DNA of 64,000 bases, taken from NCBI GenBank assembly GCA_050084985.1, contig JBITNC010000001.1:139252001-139316000 (forward strand). Direction: 5' to 3'. A program made the translations under genes and the position numbers. Below the pieces are notes generated by a model. The model was not told the DNA's origin and made no database searches. It saw nothing but the letters and a program-made list of their open reading frames with translations. Shown piece after piece: positions 1 through 10,982 of the stretch. The stretch is from Nageia nagi. Lineage: Eukaryota; Pinophyta. Numbering within the stretch: position 1 is the stretch's first letter; every line of letters starts with the position of its first letter.

Positions 1-699
1 TCTAACTATGACATCAATTTTACAAACTAGGGTATGGAGGGCATTCCTACAAGTGACCTTAACTATACCAACCAATGTGGGTATGCTAACTCCTAACTTC
101 ATCAACCTATTACTTCTCATAATTATAACCCAAAGGAAGGAAATGAAACATAATTTATTGCTATTATAAAAATTAGTGGTACATGAATACCTTTTTAGAG
201 TTATCGCATGTTGGTTCCCAAAATCATAATGTACTAAGGAAGCTTGATTTGTTTCTTTGATCATGCTATCATCCCTAGTATGGTTATAATGAATGCTCTT
301 CAATACCATTGTATGAAGTGGTCTTTTAACTTGGTATTTCATTGGTTCATATTCCATTCCTAATGTATTGCAACATGAGCTAATTGAACTCAATATACTG
401 CTATAAAAATTAGAGATGCTATAGTACCTTTAATGAGTGGTAATATGGCTAAATATTTCCCTTTATGATAAGTGTACTATTGCAAAAATAATAAGTGTTG
501 TAGTACCTTTTATGAGTCATAATTTGGTTGGTACATGAATTTAAAAAGTACAAATATGAATCCATAGGTGGTGCATCCCTTTGAAATCCCTTTAAATTCT
601 TCTTAAGAATGGGTCAACCATGCTGATGCTATGATACTCTTTCTTTAGTGTCAAATTCTAGACTTGGTACATCTTCTTCACTTGTCATAGTTCCCATAT
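1..699. other. Retrotransposon-like DNA without a recognisable gene
   Basis: AT-rich sequence with stops in all frames. It lies downstream of the minus-strand gag remnant that follows and probably is the rest of that element. I could not recognise protease, reverse transcriptase or integrase motifs in it. Confidence 0.4.
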
Positions 700-1530
700 A
701 AGGCTTGTGAATCAAGTCATCTTCTTATGATAAGATATCATCCTTTATTTTATCATATTCTTTCTTCAAGGGTGTGTTAATGATCTCAATCATGTCATCA
801 ATTCCAATAACCATAAAAATCTCATTAGGTTGGTCTATTAGAGATGTTATTTTGATTTTTTCCTCATGCTCAACATTATCAAGAGTAGTTGTATGCATAT
901 CCATAAAATCATTTTGGAATTTCATTATACATACCTCATGAGATAGGGTGTTTTCTTCATGTGATTTGAGTTATTCTTCTTCTTTAATGTCCCCATTATT
1001 TTTCTCAAAAATCTCATAGATATTTTGGCTAAAGTATTTGAAAGTGATGATGTCTTCAAGGCCCAAAGTGGTAAAGCTACTATACCACCATTCATGTGTA
1101 ATACCTTCAAGGTGGAGTGAAGCATACTGAATTTCATCCTTCTCATTCATTGGATGGAGGGTGAAGCATTTTCTCATCTTTTATAGCCATAATTTGATGA
1201 TTATATAGCTTCCATTAAACATGGGCACTTGTAATTACTTATGGTACTTTATTCCTTTGTTAATAGTCTTCCCAAAAAACTTTAAATATAGCTCAAATTA
1301 AATTGATTTTCTAATTTCATCACCTTTTGCTTAGTATTATGTGAAATGGTCATCCATCTCATTGTCCTATATTTTGTTGCTTTGTTGCTTTGAAATATTA
1401 AAGGTGATATGTGGATGACATTCTCTAATCCATCCATGGATGATTCTATCATTCCTTGATAGGGATAAGAGAGCCCATCAACTTTATTGACTAATTGAGC
1501 TAGCAAATCAACCATAGACTTCAACTATTC
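700..1530 (-). pseudogene. Ty3/gypsy gag remnant
   Basis: Broken gag (capsid) gene of a Ty3/gypsy retrotransposon, read right to left. The diagnostic stretch is in 971-1177, where MRKCFTLHPMNEKDEIQYAS is followed by LHLEGITHEWWYSSF. This matches the plant gypsy gag core in which a leucine-rich segment precedes a conserved HEWW-type motif. Upstream fragments at 1282-1524 and a downstream charged fragment at 725-925 lie in other frames, so at least two frameshifts or stops separate the pieces. The gag protein would package the element's RNA into virus-like particles; this copy cannot make a full protein. A primer binding site sits just upstream at 1580-1591, which fixes the orientation. Family assignment is from motif recognition only. 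Confidence 0.65.
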
Positions 1531-1579
1531 TTAAGGAATTTCAATCTTTTGAATCCTTCATAGGTTGGTAGGATTTAGA

Positions 1580-1591
1580 GCTCTAATACCA
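1580..1591 (-). other. Primer binding site of minus-strand LTR element
   Basis: On the minus strand this reads TGGTATTAGAGC, one base from the TGGTATCAGAGC complement of initiator tRNA-Met used by many plant LTR retrotransposons. It lies between the gag remnant and the presumed 5' LTR. Confidence 0.6.
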
Positions 1592-2590
1592 TTGTAATAT
1601 ACCTTTCTAGAATTTATACAATTTAGCATTCAATTCCATACTTATCCATGAATTAGGGAATCAATGAACATGATCAATAACCATCCAAAATATGTGCTCA
1701 AACTAGAATATAATAGTGGTATCTAAAGCTCATATAATATGCAATTATGACCAAAACTAGGGCACAAATTAGATCTATAACATAATAAAAATATAGCTTT
1801 AAAAGTACTCAATTTACATACATACCCATGCATAAAGAAGATAGATGCATAACAAAAATATATAACAACATTCATTCACATTCAATATGTAATACATGAG
1901 AGCCAATATCATCATTAACAAACCAAGAATAAGTATAGGGTTGTAATAAACCTGTAACAAGTTTCAAGGAAAATCTCAAGACTCCAAAATGCTCAAACTA
2001 GACTTCTCAAGGTTGGCACATATCCCAAGGAGGTTCCTAAGCTAGGTGCAAGTATTAAGATGTCTCCCAATGATTGGTGCAAGTGCTCAAGTGGGAAAGA
2101 TGATAGACACAAGCTCTCCAAGTGATCTAGAAGTGTAGATGAAACACTTCTAGCCTAAGGAGCAACCCTAATCCCTAGAAGGTAGAAAAGGGAAGCATCC
2201 CTAAGATCCAAATAATCCAATATCAAATGCATAAGATGATATCTTCAAATGAGATGTTCATTTCCATTTTATGGAATTCTAATTCTAATTTGTGGTTGGT
2301 TGACCCAACCTAGAAATATAAATAACTCTTAATTAACAAATGACTCCTCCTAAGCTAAACATTGGGCAATTAAGGAATAATATATTTTCTTATTACAAAA
2401 CATGGCCTACTTTTATTATAAAATAATAAAGATTACTAATCTAAATATAATTAACTCCTGATACCCTTGATAGGGCTAGATCATTAATTATGAGTATTAC
2501 AAATGACACTAAATACAATATTAATAAAATGGGCCCCACATGCACAAAAATAGAAAATAGGTCGTATAACCTATCAAAAAAATTTCATGT
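1592..2590 (-). repeat. Probable 5' LTR of the gypsy remnant
   Basis: The position immediately upstream of the primer binding site marks the LTR end at 1592. The outer boundary is not resolved because the partner LTR lies outside the window or is lost; 2590 is only a limit. No coding sequence seen. Confidence 0.4.
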
Positions 2591-3332
2591 GACACCCTAT
2601 CCATTTTAGAAGACAAATCGATGATTCAAGGATTATGGAAAAAGTTATGCCTTCAATAAGATTTCTCAAAATTTATGACATTACAATTTGACACCACCAT
2701 AGAAGACCTCTTAGGGGACCTGGGAGCTCACAATAGGGGCATCCAAAAAGTCTCATCCAAAAGGCATCCAAAACACATAAATTATTTCACTAGCCTTTGA
2801 CAAAAAAGGTTTTGAATTTTTTTTAAAGAAAACCCCCCTTAAAAACATTACTTGTAATAAAAATTTTCTTCATTTTTTTTTAATATTGAAAAGATTCAAA
2901 AAATCAATCCCCTCCTTTTTTATTTTAACAAATAGCCTATTTTTTATAATAAAAAATTACAACCTTTTTTTTTTTGTATACAAACCTTTTGATATACACA
3001 AAAAATTCTCCAAAATAAAGGTATACAAAATTAAAAAAAAAATATTATAGCAATATATTAAGCAACTTTTGTAAAAAATATTGCAACTAACAGAAAAAAA
3101 GTTAGTATGAACAAACATTGCATAACAATATATTACTACTTTTTAAGCAAATGTTGCTAAAAAAATGAACTAACACTTAACACGAAATATGTTAGTATCA
3201 AGTAATAATTCAAAAAAAATGAAGGATAGAGAGGTTATATCTTGAATGGTTTTACATAAAAAAAAATGAAGATGAACCTCAAACAAGGAGTAGGAATGAC
3301 CTCTAAGATGTGAAGAGGAGCCTCCAAGAATG
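2591..3332. other. AT-rich non-coding stretch with imperfect tandem copies
   Basis: Runs of A and T dominate. Two imperfect copies of a unit of about 77 bp (near 3050-3125 and 3126-3205) share the words caatatatta and gttagtat. It lies on the internal side of the next primer binding site, so it is probably untranslated or eroded retrotransposon sequence. Confidence 0.4.
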
Positions 3333-3345
3333 GCTCTAGACACCA
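3333..3345 (-). other. Degenerate primer binding site
   Basis: The minus strand reads TGGTGTCTAGAGC, a mutated form of the tRNA-Met primer site, and is preceded by CAATT as often seen in copia-type elements. It marks the junction of an LTR (right) and an internal region (left). Confidence 0.45.
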
Positions 3346-3633
3346 ATTGAGAGAAACAAGTCTAAGTAACTAAATTCTTAGTCTACCAAAATCACATGAA
3401 ATCTCTCTCTTAATTCCTTAAGCATTAAGAACACACACTCAAAGTATCATTCACACAAGATGATACCAATATAAACTGGTTCCTCCAATAGTAGGAGTAC
3501 TTCCATTATTAATTTAATATCTTATTCTCAAAGAGAAATCTCTTACAAAAACTCTTTCTCACTTCTCCTACAACCTAAACAAGAGTATAACTTTGTTACA
3601 AACTTAAGTGAGTAATCTCAAGGAGAGGGCTTT

Positions 3634-3643
3634 CTATTTATAG
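3634..3643 (-). promoter_or_regulatory. LTR TATA box
   Basis: The minus strand reads CTATAAATAG, a textbook plant TATA element. It lies about 290 bp upstream of the primer binding site, the expected spacing for an LTR promoter. Confidence 0.55.
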
Positions 3644-3769
3644 GCTAAAATCTTCCCTTGGATCACTCTTTTAACCATAGTACAATGTCATGAAATGCAT
3701 CACCCTTTTACCTAAGGGGCATGCCCATGACATGGAGTGTAGGACAAGTTACATTATCATATTTATAAA

Positions 3770-3864
3770 TACTTAAAAGGTATATAGGGATACTTTTAAG
3801 TATTGGTGAATTTAAATTATCATATTCACTAAATACTTAAGGTATATAGGGATGACCTTAAGTA
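3770..3864. repeat. Two tandem hairpins with covarying stems
   Basis: Stem 1 pairs TACTTAAAAG (3770-3779) with CTTTTAAGTA (3793-3802). Stem 2 pairs TACTTAAGG (3834-3842) with CCTTAAGTA (3856-3864). The loops share TATATAGGGAT. The stems differ in sequence but stay perfectly paired. Confidence 0.7.
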
Positions 3865-4299
3865 TTAAGTGAATTACATCAAGACACCTTACAATAATGC
3901 ATTATACATTCCAATATTACAATAGTTATATTTTATGAAATTATTTATCTATTGCATATATTTTCAAATAAAATACTCACCTTTTTAATGCTATCAAAAT
4001 TTTAATACATGTCTACTAGGGTTGTTATCACAATTTCATGTGATTTAGAAACTGATATCTAATTATTTATCAATGAATGTCCATATTCCATTTGAAAGAT
4101 ACAAAAGTTGCACCTATAGGAAGAATAATTATATAGGGTATTGAATATGGTTTAAAACTAACCAATTACATTTTTAAAAATACTTGACAGCCTCTAAACC
4201 ATACATATTTTATGTAATGTTATAATATATAAGATGGTATTTCTTATGCATTTTATCAAAGAGTATATGGTATTCCTCATGAAAAACATTATGTACATA

Positions 4300-4513
4300 C
4301 CTTGTGTGTGTGTATAAGTAGTAATAGAAGGGTATTTTAAAACTACCCTCTTTTATTTTATCTAGGAGGTTTATTCTCAACTACCTTGATAGATCCTATG
4401 AGGGTAGTTGTTAACTGCCCTCTTATGTTGTCAAAATTTTAGTACAATAAAAACCCTTAAAGTTATTTAAGGGTAATTAAAAAGGACCCTAAAAGTTCCC
4501 TTTTGGTGTAGCG
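4300..4513 (-). mobile_element. CACTA-like transposon end (partial)
   Basis: Read on the minus strand from 4513 the sequence starts CGCTACACCAAAAGGG, close to the CACTACACCAAAA terminus of plant CACTA (En/Spm) elements. Short GGGTAGTT and AGGGT motifs follow as candidate subterminal repeats. No opposite terminus or transposase was found, so this is a fragment or a chance match. Confidence 0.3.
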
Positions 4514-6100
4514 TTTCCATGACCATTCACAATAAACAAATAAGTTCTTATAATAATTTTCATGTTGCATATTTCAAATATTTTTCTCTGAGCTTCATGG
4601 TTTAGGATAGATCTTCAAAAGTTTTCGAAAGAAAAAGGGGGTAATGAATAAAATTTACTTCTCTTGAAAATAATGTCCTTATCTAAGATTTTCCATATCC
4701 TTTTTTAACATTTGGGTTAAGGATAGGTCTCAAATTATATTTCAATAGGTTTGACAAATTCATATTTTTTGAAAGTTTCTTTCTAATTTTTATAGCATAT
4801 GTTTGTAGGATGATCTTAGGAGAAAGAGTGTAAAACTTCATCATCATCATCATCATATATATATATATACAATGGCATATCATTTTGATTTTTTTCACTT
4901 AAGCATATCCCCAAAAAAGATAAATTTTTTATCCACATTAGTCTAAGTAAGATTAGCTAGATGAGATCAAACTAAAAGTTATGAATCCTTTATAAACAAA
5001 TCCAAAATGTATATTTTAGATATTAAAGAATCATAAGTAATCATCATCATGATTATCATGAGAAGAAAATAATAATGCAAGATCTTCTTCCATCACCATG
5101 GTGATATCATCACAGTCATCCAAGGGATCAAAAAAAGAAAATATGAAAAGGTTGTGGGTTGTGTAAGCATTGGAATAAGATAATAAAGATGGACATTAAA
5201 ATTGATAAAAAATAAAAGAGAAGTCAAAAACTAGAAATCTATGGGATCCTTATGGTTATTAACATTCCCATTTATTTAATAGAGGCGATAATTGAGGTTT
5301 ACATAGAGTTTGTTATAAGTTAATAGGTTTGAAAAAAGCATATTTTATATGAGTCTAGGTACACTTGAAGTTAGATATGATGATGATTTCTTTTGATATC
5401 TTTTAAATTTAATGGTTTGTAGGATCTATCAAAAGTTATCCAAAGATAAATATATATCTACTTAAATTCATGATCTACCATATCTCAAATTTTAATATTT
5501 CTTTAATAAGCGAAATTAAAGAAATAACAAAATCTATTTTACTATTTGTGTTTTTATAAAATTGATCATTTATGTATTTAAATGATTATTTATAACAAAA
5601 TTAATATTTATAATAAATTATTTTAAAAAACTTAATATTGTTTTAAATAAAAATATGAACAAGAAAAGTAAGAATAATAAAAATATTTAATAAATAAATA
5701 AATTTATGAAATAATATTTATGTGTCAATCTCAATGATTTAAAATCATAATGACATATACTTGTAAATAAAAGAATTTGTATAATTTTAATATATTTTAT
5801 GTTATAAATAAATTAAAATAAACATGAAATAAAGATCTTTATCTAAGCCAATGCAATCGATTGAAAATTCATTGAAATAAGAATGGTGAATTTAAAATAT
5901 GTATTGATGAATTCCATAATTGTATTTGTAAATTTATGCTCAATATATAGTATTTGAAATATAAAACACTGTAGTAATATATTATGAAATGTTTCCCTAC
6001 ATATATTGAAAATATAATTTTACTAAATATAAAATCAATACAAATATTTTAACATTCCATACAAGGACCTAAATCTTAGGTGTGGGAATATAACGTGAGT
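4514..6100. other. AT-rich intergenic DNA with a small microsatellite
   Basis: No gene or element recognised. A compound microsatellite of (CAT)n followed by (AT)n lies at about 4839-4869. The remainder is A/T-rich with short open frames that look fortuitous. Confidence 0.5.
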
Positions 6101-6159
6101 GCCTTTATATTAGTTGATGAGCATGACCTGCAAGCTATCATTATTATATGCAAGAAGAG

Positions 6160-6282
6160 ATGCATGATTTGACCACTTGCTTCGCAGCTAGGTGTCACAA
6201 GCTTTGCATAACACACTTAGATGATAAGATAGATCTCACGCTATATGTCAGGCTACCTGTCCCATTTGAGGTCGATCTGTGA
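6160..6282 (+). other. Short open frame upstream of the B3 pseudogene
   Basis: A 40-codon plus-strand frame starting at ATG 6160 and ending in TGA. It contains a Cys/His-containing stretch CFAARCHKLCITHLDDK. Base composition is less AT-rich than the flanks and the frame lies just upstream of the B3 remnant on the same strand, so it could be a decayed 5' exon. No family is recognised. Confidence 0.2.
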
Positions 6283-6439
6283 AGGACCATATCAATTCTA
6301 TGGTAGATTTTGAAGCCACTGTGATCTATCTGTCTGTTGCTGTTCCAAGAAGACAGGAAACATGCCCATAGACGTTGGACAATCCTGTGCATCTGGTTAG
6401 TTTAGTTTACTTAGGAGATAGTTATGAAAGGATATTTCC

Positions 6440-6881
6440 TTTTCAGATGTTCTTATTTGGTCAATGTTATTCGAATATGCAGATGAACGGAGATTTTCAA
6501 AGGTAATGAAGAAATCTGCAGTGACCAATTCATTTTTACTAGTACGTATGCAGTTTTGTCCCAAGGATTTATATTTAGATTTGAAAGAAAAATATTGCGC
6601 TTAACATGGCCTTGATTGATTTGGTTTTGTTGGCAACAGTATATCCCAATGCACTTTGTGAAAAGGTGGTGACGACAAACATCTGTAAGAGTTTTGTTGC
6701 TGTAGAAGAGGAGGAAATGGTGGCTGAAATTTTCAGGTAACAGCAAAGGACCCACGTTTGAACAAAACTGGAAGTATTTGTTCTTCGAAATAGGCTCAAG
6801 GTGGGGGACACTTGTGTCCTTGAGTTGATAGACACCCAGAGTTATGTGTTTAAAATTAAAATTTCTAGAGCTAAGCCCTAA
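6440..6881 (+). pseudogene. B3 DNA-binding domain pseudogene
   Basis: Remnant of a plant B3-domain transcription factor (REM/B3-like group); such proteins bind DNA in the nucleus. The N-terminal part of the domain is FSKVMKKSAVTNSFLLV then QFCPKDL (6494-6570), matching the family pattern F-K-M-x-S-x-V-x-x-F-x-L-x-x-P-x-x-F. After a one-base frameshift near 6597 the frame continues with NIALNMALID, the usual mid-domain strand. It then reaches stops at about 6739 and 6769 and resumes in the same frame with VFVLRNRLKVGDTCVLELID and YVFKIKISR (6777-6875), the diagnostic L-x-x-G-D-x-C-V-F-E-L signature. The natural stop is at 6879-6881. One frameshift plus two stops make it non-functional unless a very short intron removes the stops. 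The reverse strand has a longer open frame here, but the B3 match on this strand is specific. Confidence 0.7.
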
Positions 6882-7349
6882 AGGGCACATATGTCTGTGC
6901 TTGTGTTTTATATAGGCTTTATCTCTTGAATATAATGTAATATCAGCAAACTTGACATATGTTATGTAGATAGTGCCACAAGTTTTGATGTTGAACAATA
7001 TTAGAATGTATCTCTGACTATAATGGACTTATAACATCCAAGTCTACTATTCATGGATAAAGCATGACATGACGTTTTGTTCTTCCAAAGTTTAAATTCC
7101 TTGAATGAATGAATATGATCTGTTAAAAAGTGTTTTTATTTAATCCATTGTTAATCTGTTGATTCAATAAGCTACAACAACGAGTGTTAATGCTTTTTTT
7201 TTTTGACTCTTTAGAGAGACAATCCTCCTTCCCTACTAAGTATGAGGATCAAGAACTGAAAATTATATTCAAGTTTACAATGTTTGAAGAACTCCTTGTA
7301 GTGATATGTTTTACTTGCATTAATCCAATTTTGTTTTTGTATCCTGGTG

Positions 7350-7430
7350 GTATGGAGGAATAGTGAGAAATATCCAGATTACCACAGGCACATCTTCGCA
7401 ATTGGTGACAGTGCCATGTGTGACCTTAAG
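7350..7430 (+). pseudogene. Exon-like fragment, possible flavoprotein
   Basis: A 27-codon open segment containing HRHIFAIGDSAMCDLK ends exactly at a good splice donor (AAG followed by GTAATT). The HIFAIGD core resembles the C-terminal FAD-binding Gly-Asp motif of AIF/monodehydroascorbate-type oxidoreductases (for example NIFAIGD). A myosin-head P-H-x-F-A-I-x-D match is an alternative. No neighbouring exon was found, so identity is open. It lies in the same less AT-rich island as the B3 remnant. Confidence 0.25.
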
Positions 7431-8364
7431 GTAATTAACACCTGATCGCATGATCCTTCTCCAACTCTGCCTAACTAAACAAAAAATCTTATTATTTAGC
7501 TTATCTGCTAATCATTAGAGAGAGTGTAAAGCAATAAACTGTATCTACTGGGATTGCTTGATTCTCCCTTGCATGAATACACATAGAAAAGCCACAAACA
7601 TGTCAAAAAAATGACTGTAAAAGTCCACATGGCTGCCTGAACAAAAGCGCCAGTTGGGATAAGAATAAAGTAGAACCCTAAATATGACTCTTGAGTTTAT
7701 ATAGTAGGGTTGTTTCCAATATTGTCCACACTTATGTCAACATATACTTATGTTCCCACAAAAAATTATTAATAGACTCGAATTATGTAGTAAATTTCTT
7801 TGTATTTAAATATTTGTAGGCGAAGTAGTTTTGTCACTTACTAAAAAAGTTCAACTAGCATACATAGCCAAATTATTAATTCATATATATGCATTATTTC
7901 TATAAATTTTAGCATCCTATATGTAATATTAGTTTTTTTTTCAATATGATATTCTATGGTTTTTTATTTAGTGAGTTTTTAATTTTGTTCAATATGAAAC
8001 GTTTTAGCTTTTTATGTTGTTTCAATTATTTAGAACTTAGGATGAGAAAATCTTGAGCTTGTTAAGGTTTCTTCTTTATTATTAGTTATCTCTTCATATT
8101 TGTGTCTACAAGCCATAATGCTTTGATCATTGTCATCTCTACTATAACCCCACTCTCTACTTCATCCAATCTTCTTGTGAAGCTTGAAAATAATTCACAC
8201 CCCATTCCTTTATTTTTTCTCATTTATACTTTTTGGCTATATTTTTCCCATGTGTATAATGGAGATTAAGTTATTTAAAAAGAGGAATTTCTTATCAAGA
8301 TGTGCATCCTATTTATCCTAGGTATGAACAATCCCTAATGGTCTTCTTATCTTTGCTAATGATT
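7431..8364. other. No feature recognised
   Basis: AT-rich, stops in all frames. Nothing beyond short T-rich tracts was seen. Confidence 0.5.
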
Positions 8365-8675
8365 CCCTAAATCTCATAGTCGTTGCGTTTAATGATTCTA
8401 CAATTTCTTTCTAGTCAAATAGTCTAACTAATTACGTGTAGTGCTAGTATTGAAATTAGTTGGATTTTGACAACTTGGAAGGATAAGTCTAATATTTTAA
8501 AACCTTCTTCAAAAACTTTTTGAATGAACCCCCAAAAATCTCATAGTCATTGCCTTTAAAGATTTTACACTTTCTCTCTTGTCAAATAGTCTAACATATT
8601 ACCTATAGTTCTAATCTTCAAATTAATTGGACTATTGAGAATTTGGAAGGATGGGTATAGCCTTTTATAACTTTA
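8365..8675. repeat. Tandem duplication, about 165-bp unit
   Basis: Copy A (about 8365-8505) and copy B (about 8530-8675) share AAATCTCATAGTC, GTCAAATAGTCTAAC and TTGGAAGGAT in the same order. No coding potential is evident. Confidence 0.65.
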
Positions 8676-10829
8676 TCCAAATTATCTACCACGAATGACT
8701 TAATACCATCTTTTTCAAGAGTTGATTCCAAGTTTGCCAAATTATAGGATAAAGAAAGATTACATGGAAAATATTTTCTTCATTGTTCTTTCAAAGGTAA
8801 TATATTGATCATCCTCCCCATCTCCTTGGTATTTAACAATCATATTTCATGATCTTATTCTTCATAATAAATTACAACCAAGTATTAATCTTGAGGAGCC
8901 CTTAGTTAATTAAAATTCTCTTAGATAGTTAGCTTTTTTAATGAATAATTTTTAATCCAAACAAATACATTGTCATCATCCTATTAAAGTAATCCCATTA
9001 GCCTTTATGATTTTTCTTAGGGATGGAGGTATATTTTCCCCATCCATTTGCATTTTTCACTACCTTTGTGTCCTTCAAGGTTCTCTTAACTACCATTAGA
9101 CTACATTTGTTGACATAAAAAAATGTTGGGTTATCTAACTATATTATAATTTAAGAATGTCTTTAGGATAATCTAAATATAATTAGCTAAAATACTTAGC
9201 TTCCATATTCACTACCACATCATTTAACCATTAATAAAAAAAAATATTGTTTCTACATAGAAGATCATTTGTAGCAATTGTTGATCTTAAAAATATTACC
9301 ATCTTGAGTGTATCTTACATATTTTTTTTAGATAATCTTTCACAAAATTTTCTTTTATTCATAACATATACAAAATTATTCAGGACTAAAGAATACATTC
9401 ATCCTTATGATATTCCTGTGACTTACTTTCATCTCTCCTTACTAATATAAGCTTTATCTCGAGCCATCAAGTGTACCTTATTTTTCATCATCATTACCTT
9501 TCCATGATAATCTTTTCTAAATTTGATTAAGTAGTTAGAGAAGTTTTAAAAAATTTGTAATAGCTATTAAAAATAAAAATCATAAGAGAGTTTGAATTCT
9601 CAATATTAGTAATTGAATTTTTCCTCCTCAAGATAACCATATAACCTTTCAAGAGGCTAGTTTGAATTTGAATCTATCAATTAGTCTCCTACAAGAACTA
9701 TTTAATTAGAGCTTTAAATATAGAAATGATCAATTAGGATTTCAATGAAATTCTCAAATAAACCTAGGCCATTAATTTTATCCTTAATTTAATATTTGAA
9801 ATTTATAAAAAAATCTAGATTCATCCTTGCTTAATTCTTTACCTGGTAACCATCTCATAGTCTTCTAATTTTTTTTTATAAATTCTTATCTCTTGAATAT
9901 AAGATTAACCCTAATTAAAGAAAACATAACATCTATAGATTGATTATAGGATTAATGGAATATTCTTTTAGTGATCATGTTTATTAAACATTTATCTTTG
10001 TATTTTTCTATTTGAAAAGTTGTACCAAAAGTCTCAACCATGAAAAAATAATGATAAGGGATATTATTGATTTAAACAATTAAAGAAGAAGAATAATACA
10101 TTTTAAATTCCATTTATTAGGATATAAAACATAATCTCCTAAAATAAATTCCCAACCTAATCAAACAACATCCTTGAAGTAATATTTTTTGAAACCTTTA
10201 AAATAAATCTCTAATCAATTTTATCATGAAAATTTTGGACTTATGATTTCATAAACATACCTACCACTTTATGAGAGTAGAAAAGAGTGATCCATTTCTT
10301 AATAAATTAAGATTGTATATAAAATTTTCTTACTTTTTATGAAACCACTATATTCATTAGGTACACGTTTGTTAATAAATACTTGAAGTCTATAAGATGG
10401 GATATTTATCACTAGAATCTTCATTCATTCATTACATTGTAAAGGATAAGGGTATATATCAATCAAAGTACAAATATTTTTCTCTCTTAGGAATTAAGTC
10501 TAGAAAATTTACTTCTATGATTTCTCTATTTTCTTTAATTCCTATATTCTTTGATACTTCCTACCATAATATTTTTATAAATATTCTCTTTTGTTTTAGA
10601 ATTATTTTATGGGAGTTTCATCAGCCTCATAGTTTTATTTCATTCTATTTTGATTAAGACTTATTTACTTTGTTTCTTTTTTATTTCCTTCATAAGTATA
10701 CCAATGCCTCCATTTGAATTTTCTACAAGTATGGTTAATGTTATTACAATTCTAATGATTAATCAAACTATTATTTTGACTTAAATTTTTATTTAATCTT
10801 CATAAAATATTGTGATATATAATCTATGT
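8676..10829. other. AT-rich stretch, perhaps a decayed LINE
   Basis: Mostly featureless. On the minus strand near 10300-10460 frame-jumping translation gives SLYNVMNE and later EYSGFIKS. These faintly resemble the S-L-C-N-V and S-G-F-I-x-G-R motifs of plant L1-type reverse transcriptases. Too weak to annotate as a gene. Confidence 0.2.
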
Positions 10830-10968
10830 GAATTTATATATTCACTTTCTATGATACTTAGAATTTCTAATCCTAAATTACATAATTAATAAATACTTGC
10901 ACACTCACAAATCTAATATTATTAATAATTAAAAATCACCTTAACCCCTAAGGATTAGGTTTCCAACA

Positions 10969-10982
10969 TTCCCTCCTTTAAT
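10969..10982 (-). other. Polypurine tract of the small LTR element
   Basis: Minus strand reads GATTAAAGGAGGGAAT-type purine-rich sequence immediately before the LTR start TGTTGGAAA, as required for plus-strand priming. Confidence 0.5.

Larger units (their letters stand above)
3346..3900 (-). repeat. 5' LTR of a minus-strand retrotransposon
   Basis: LTR inferred from the adjoining primer binding site and an internal minus-strand TATA box at 3634-3643. The U3 part (higher coordinates) contains two tandem hairpins. The partner LTR is not in view, and the outer end (about 3900) is approximate. The internal part of the element appears almost entirely lost. Confidence 0.5.

Noticed and set aside
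2589-2610. TGTGACACCCTATCC as a plus-strand LTR start
   Set aside because: Looks like an LTR beginning, but no matching end, primer site or partner copy was found.
6453-6998. 181-codon minus-strand open frame, the longest in the window
   Set aside because: No family resemblance; it is antisense to a clear B3 domain on the plus strand.
8676-10829. LINE reverse transcriptase on the minus strand
   Set aside because: Only two weak motif echoes requiring several frame changes; not above chance by eye.
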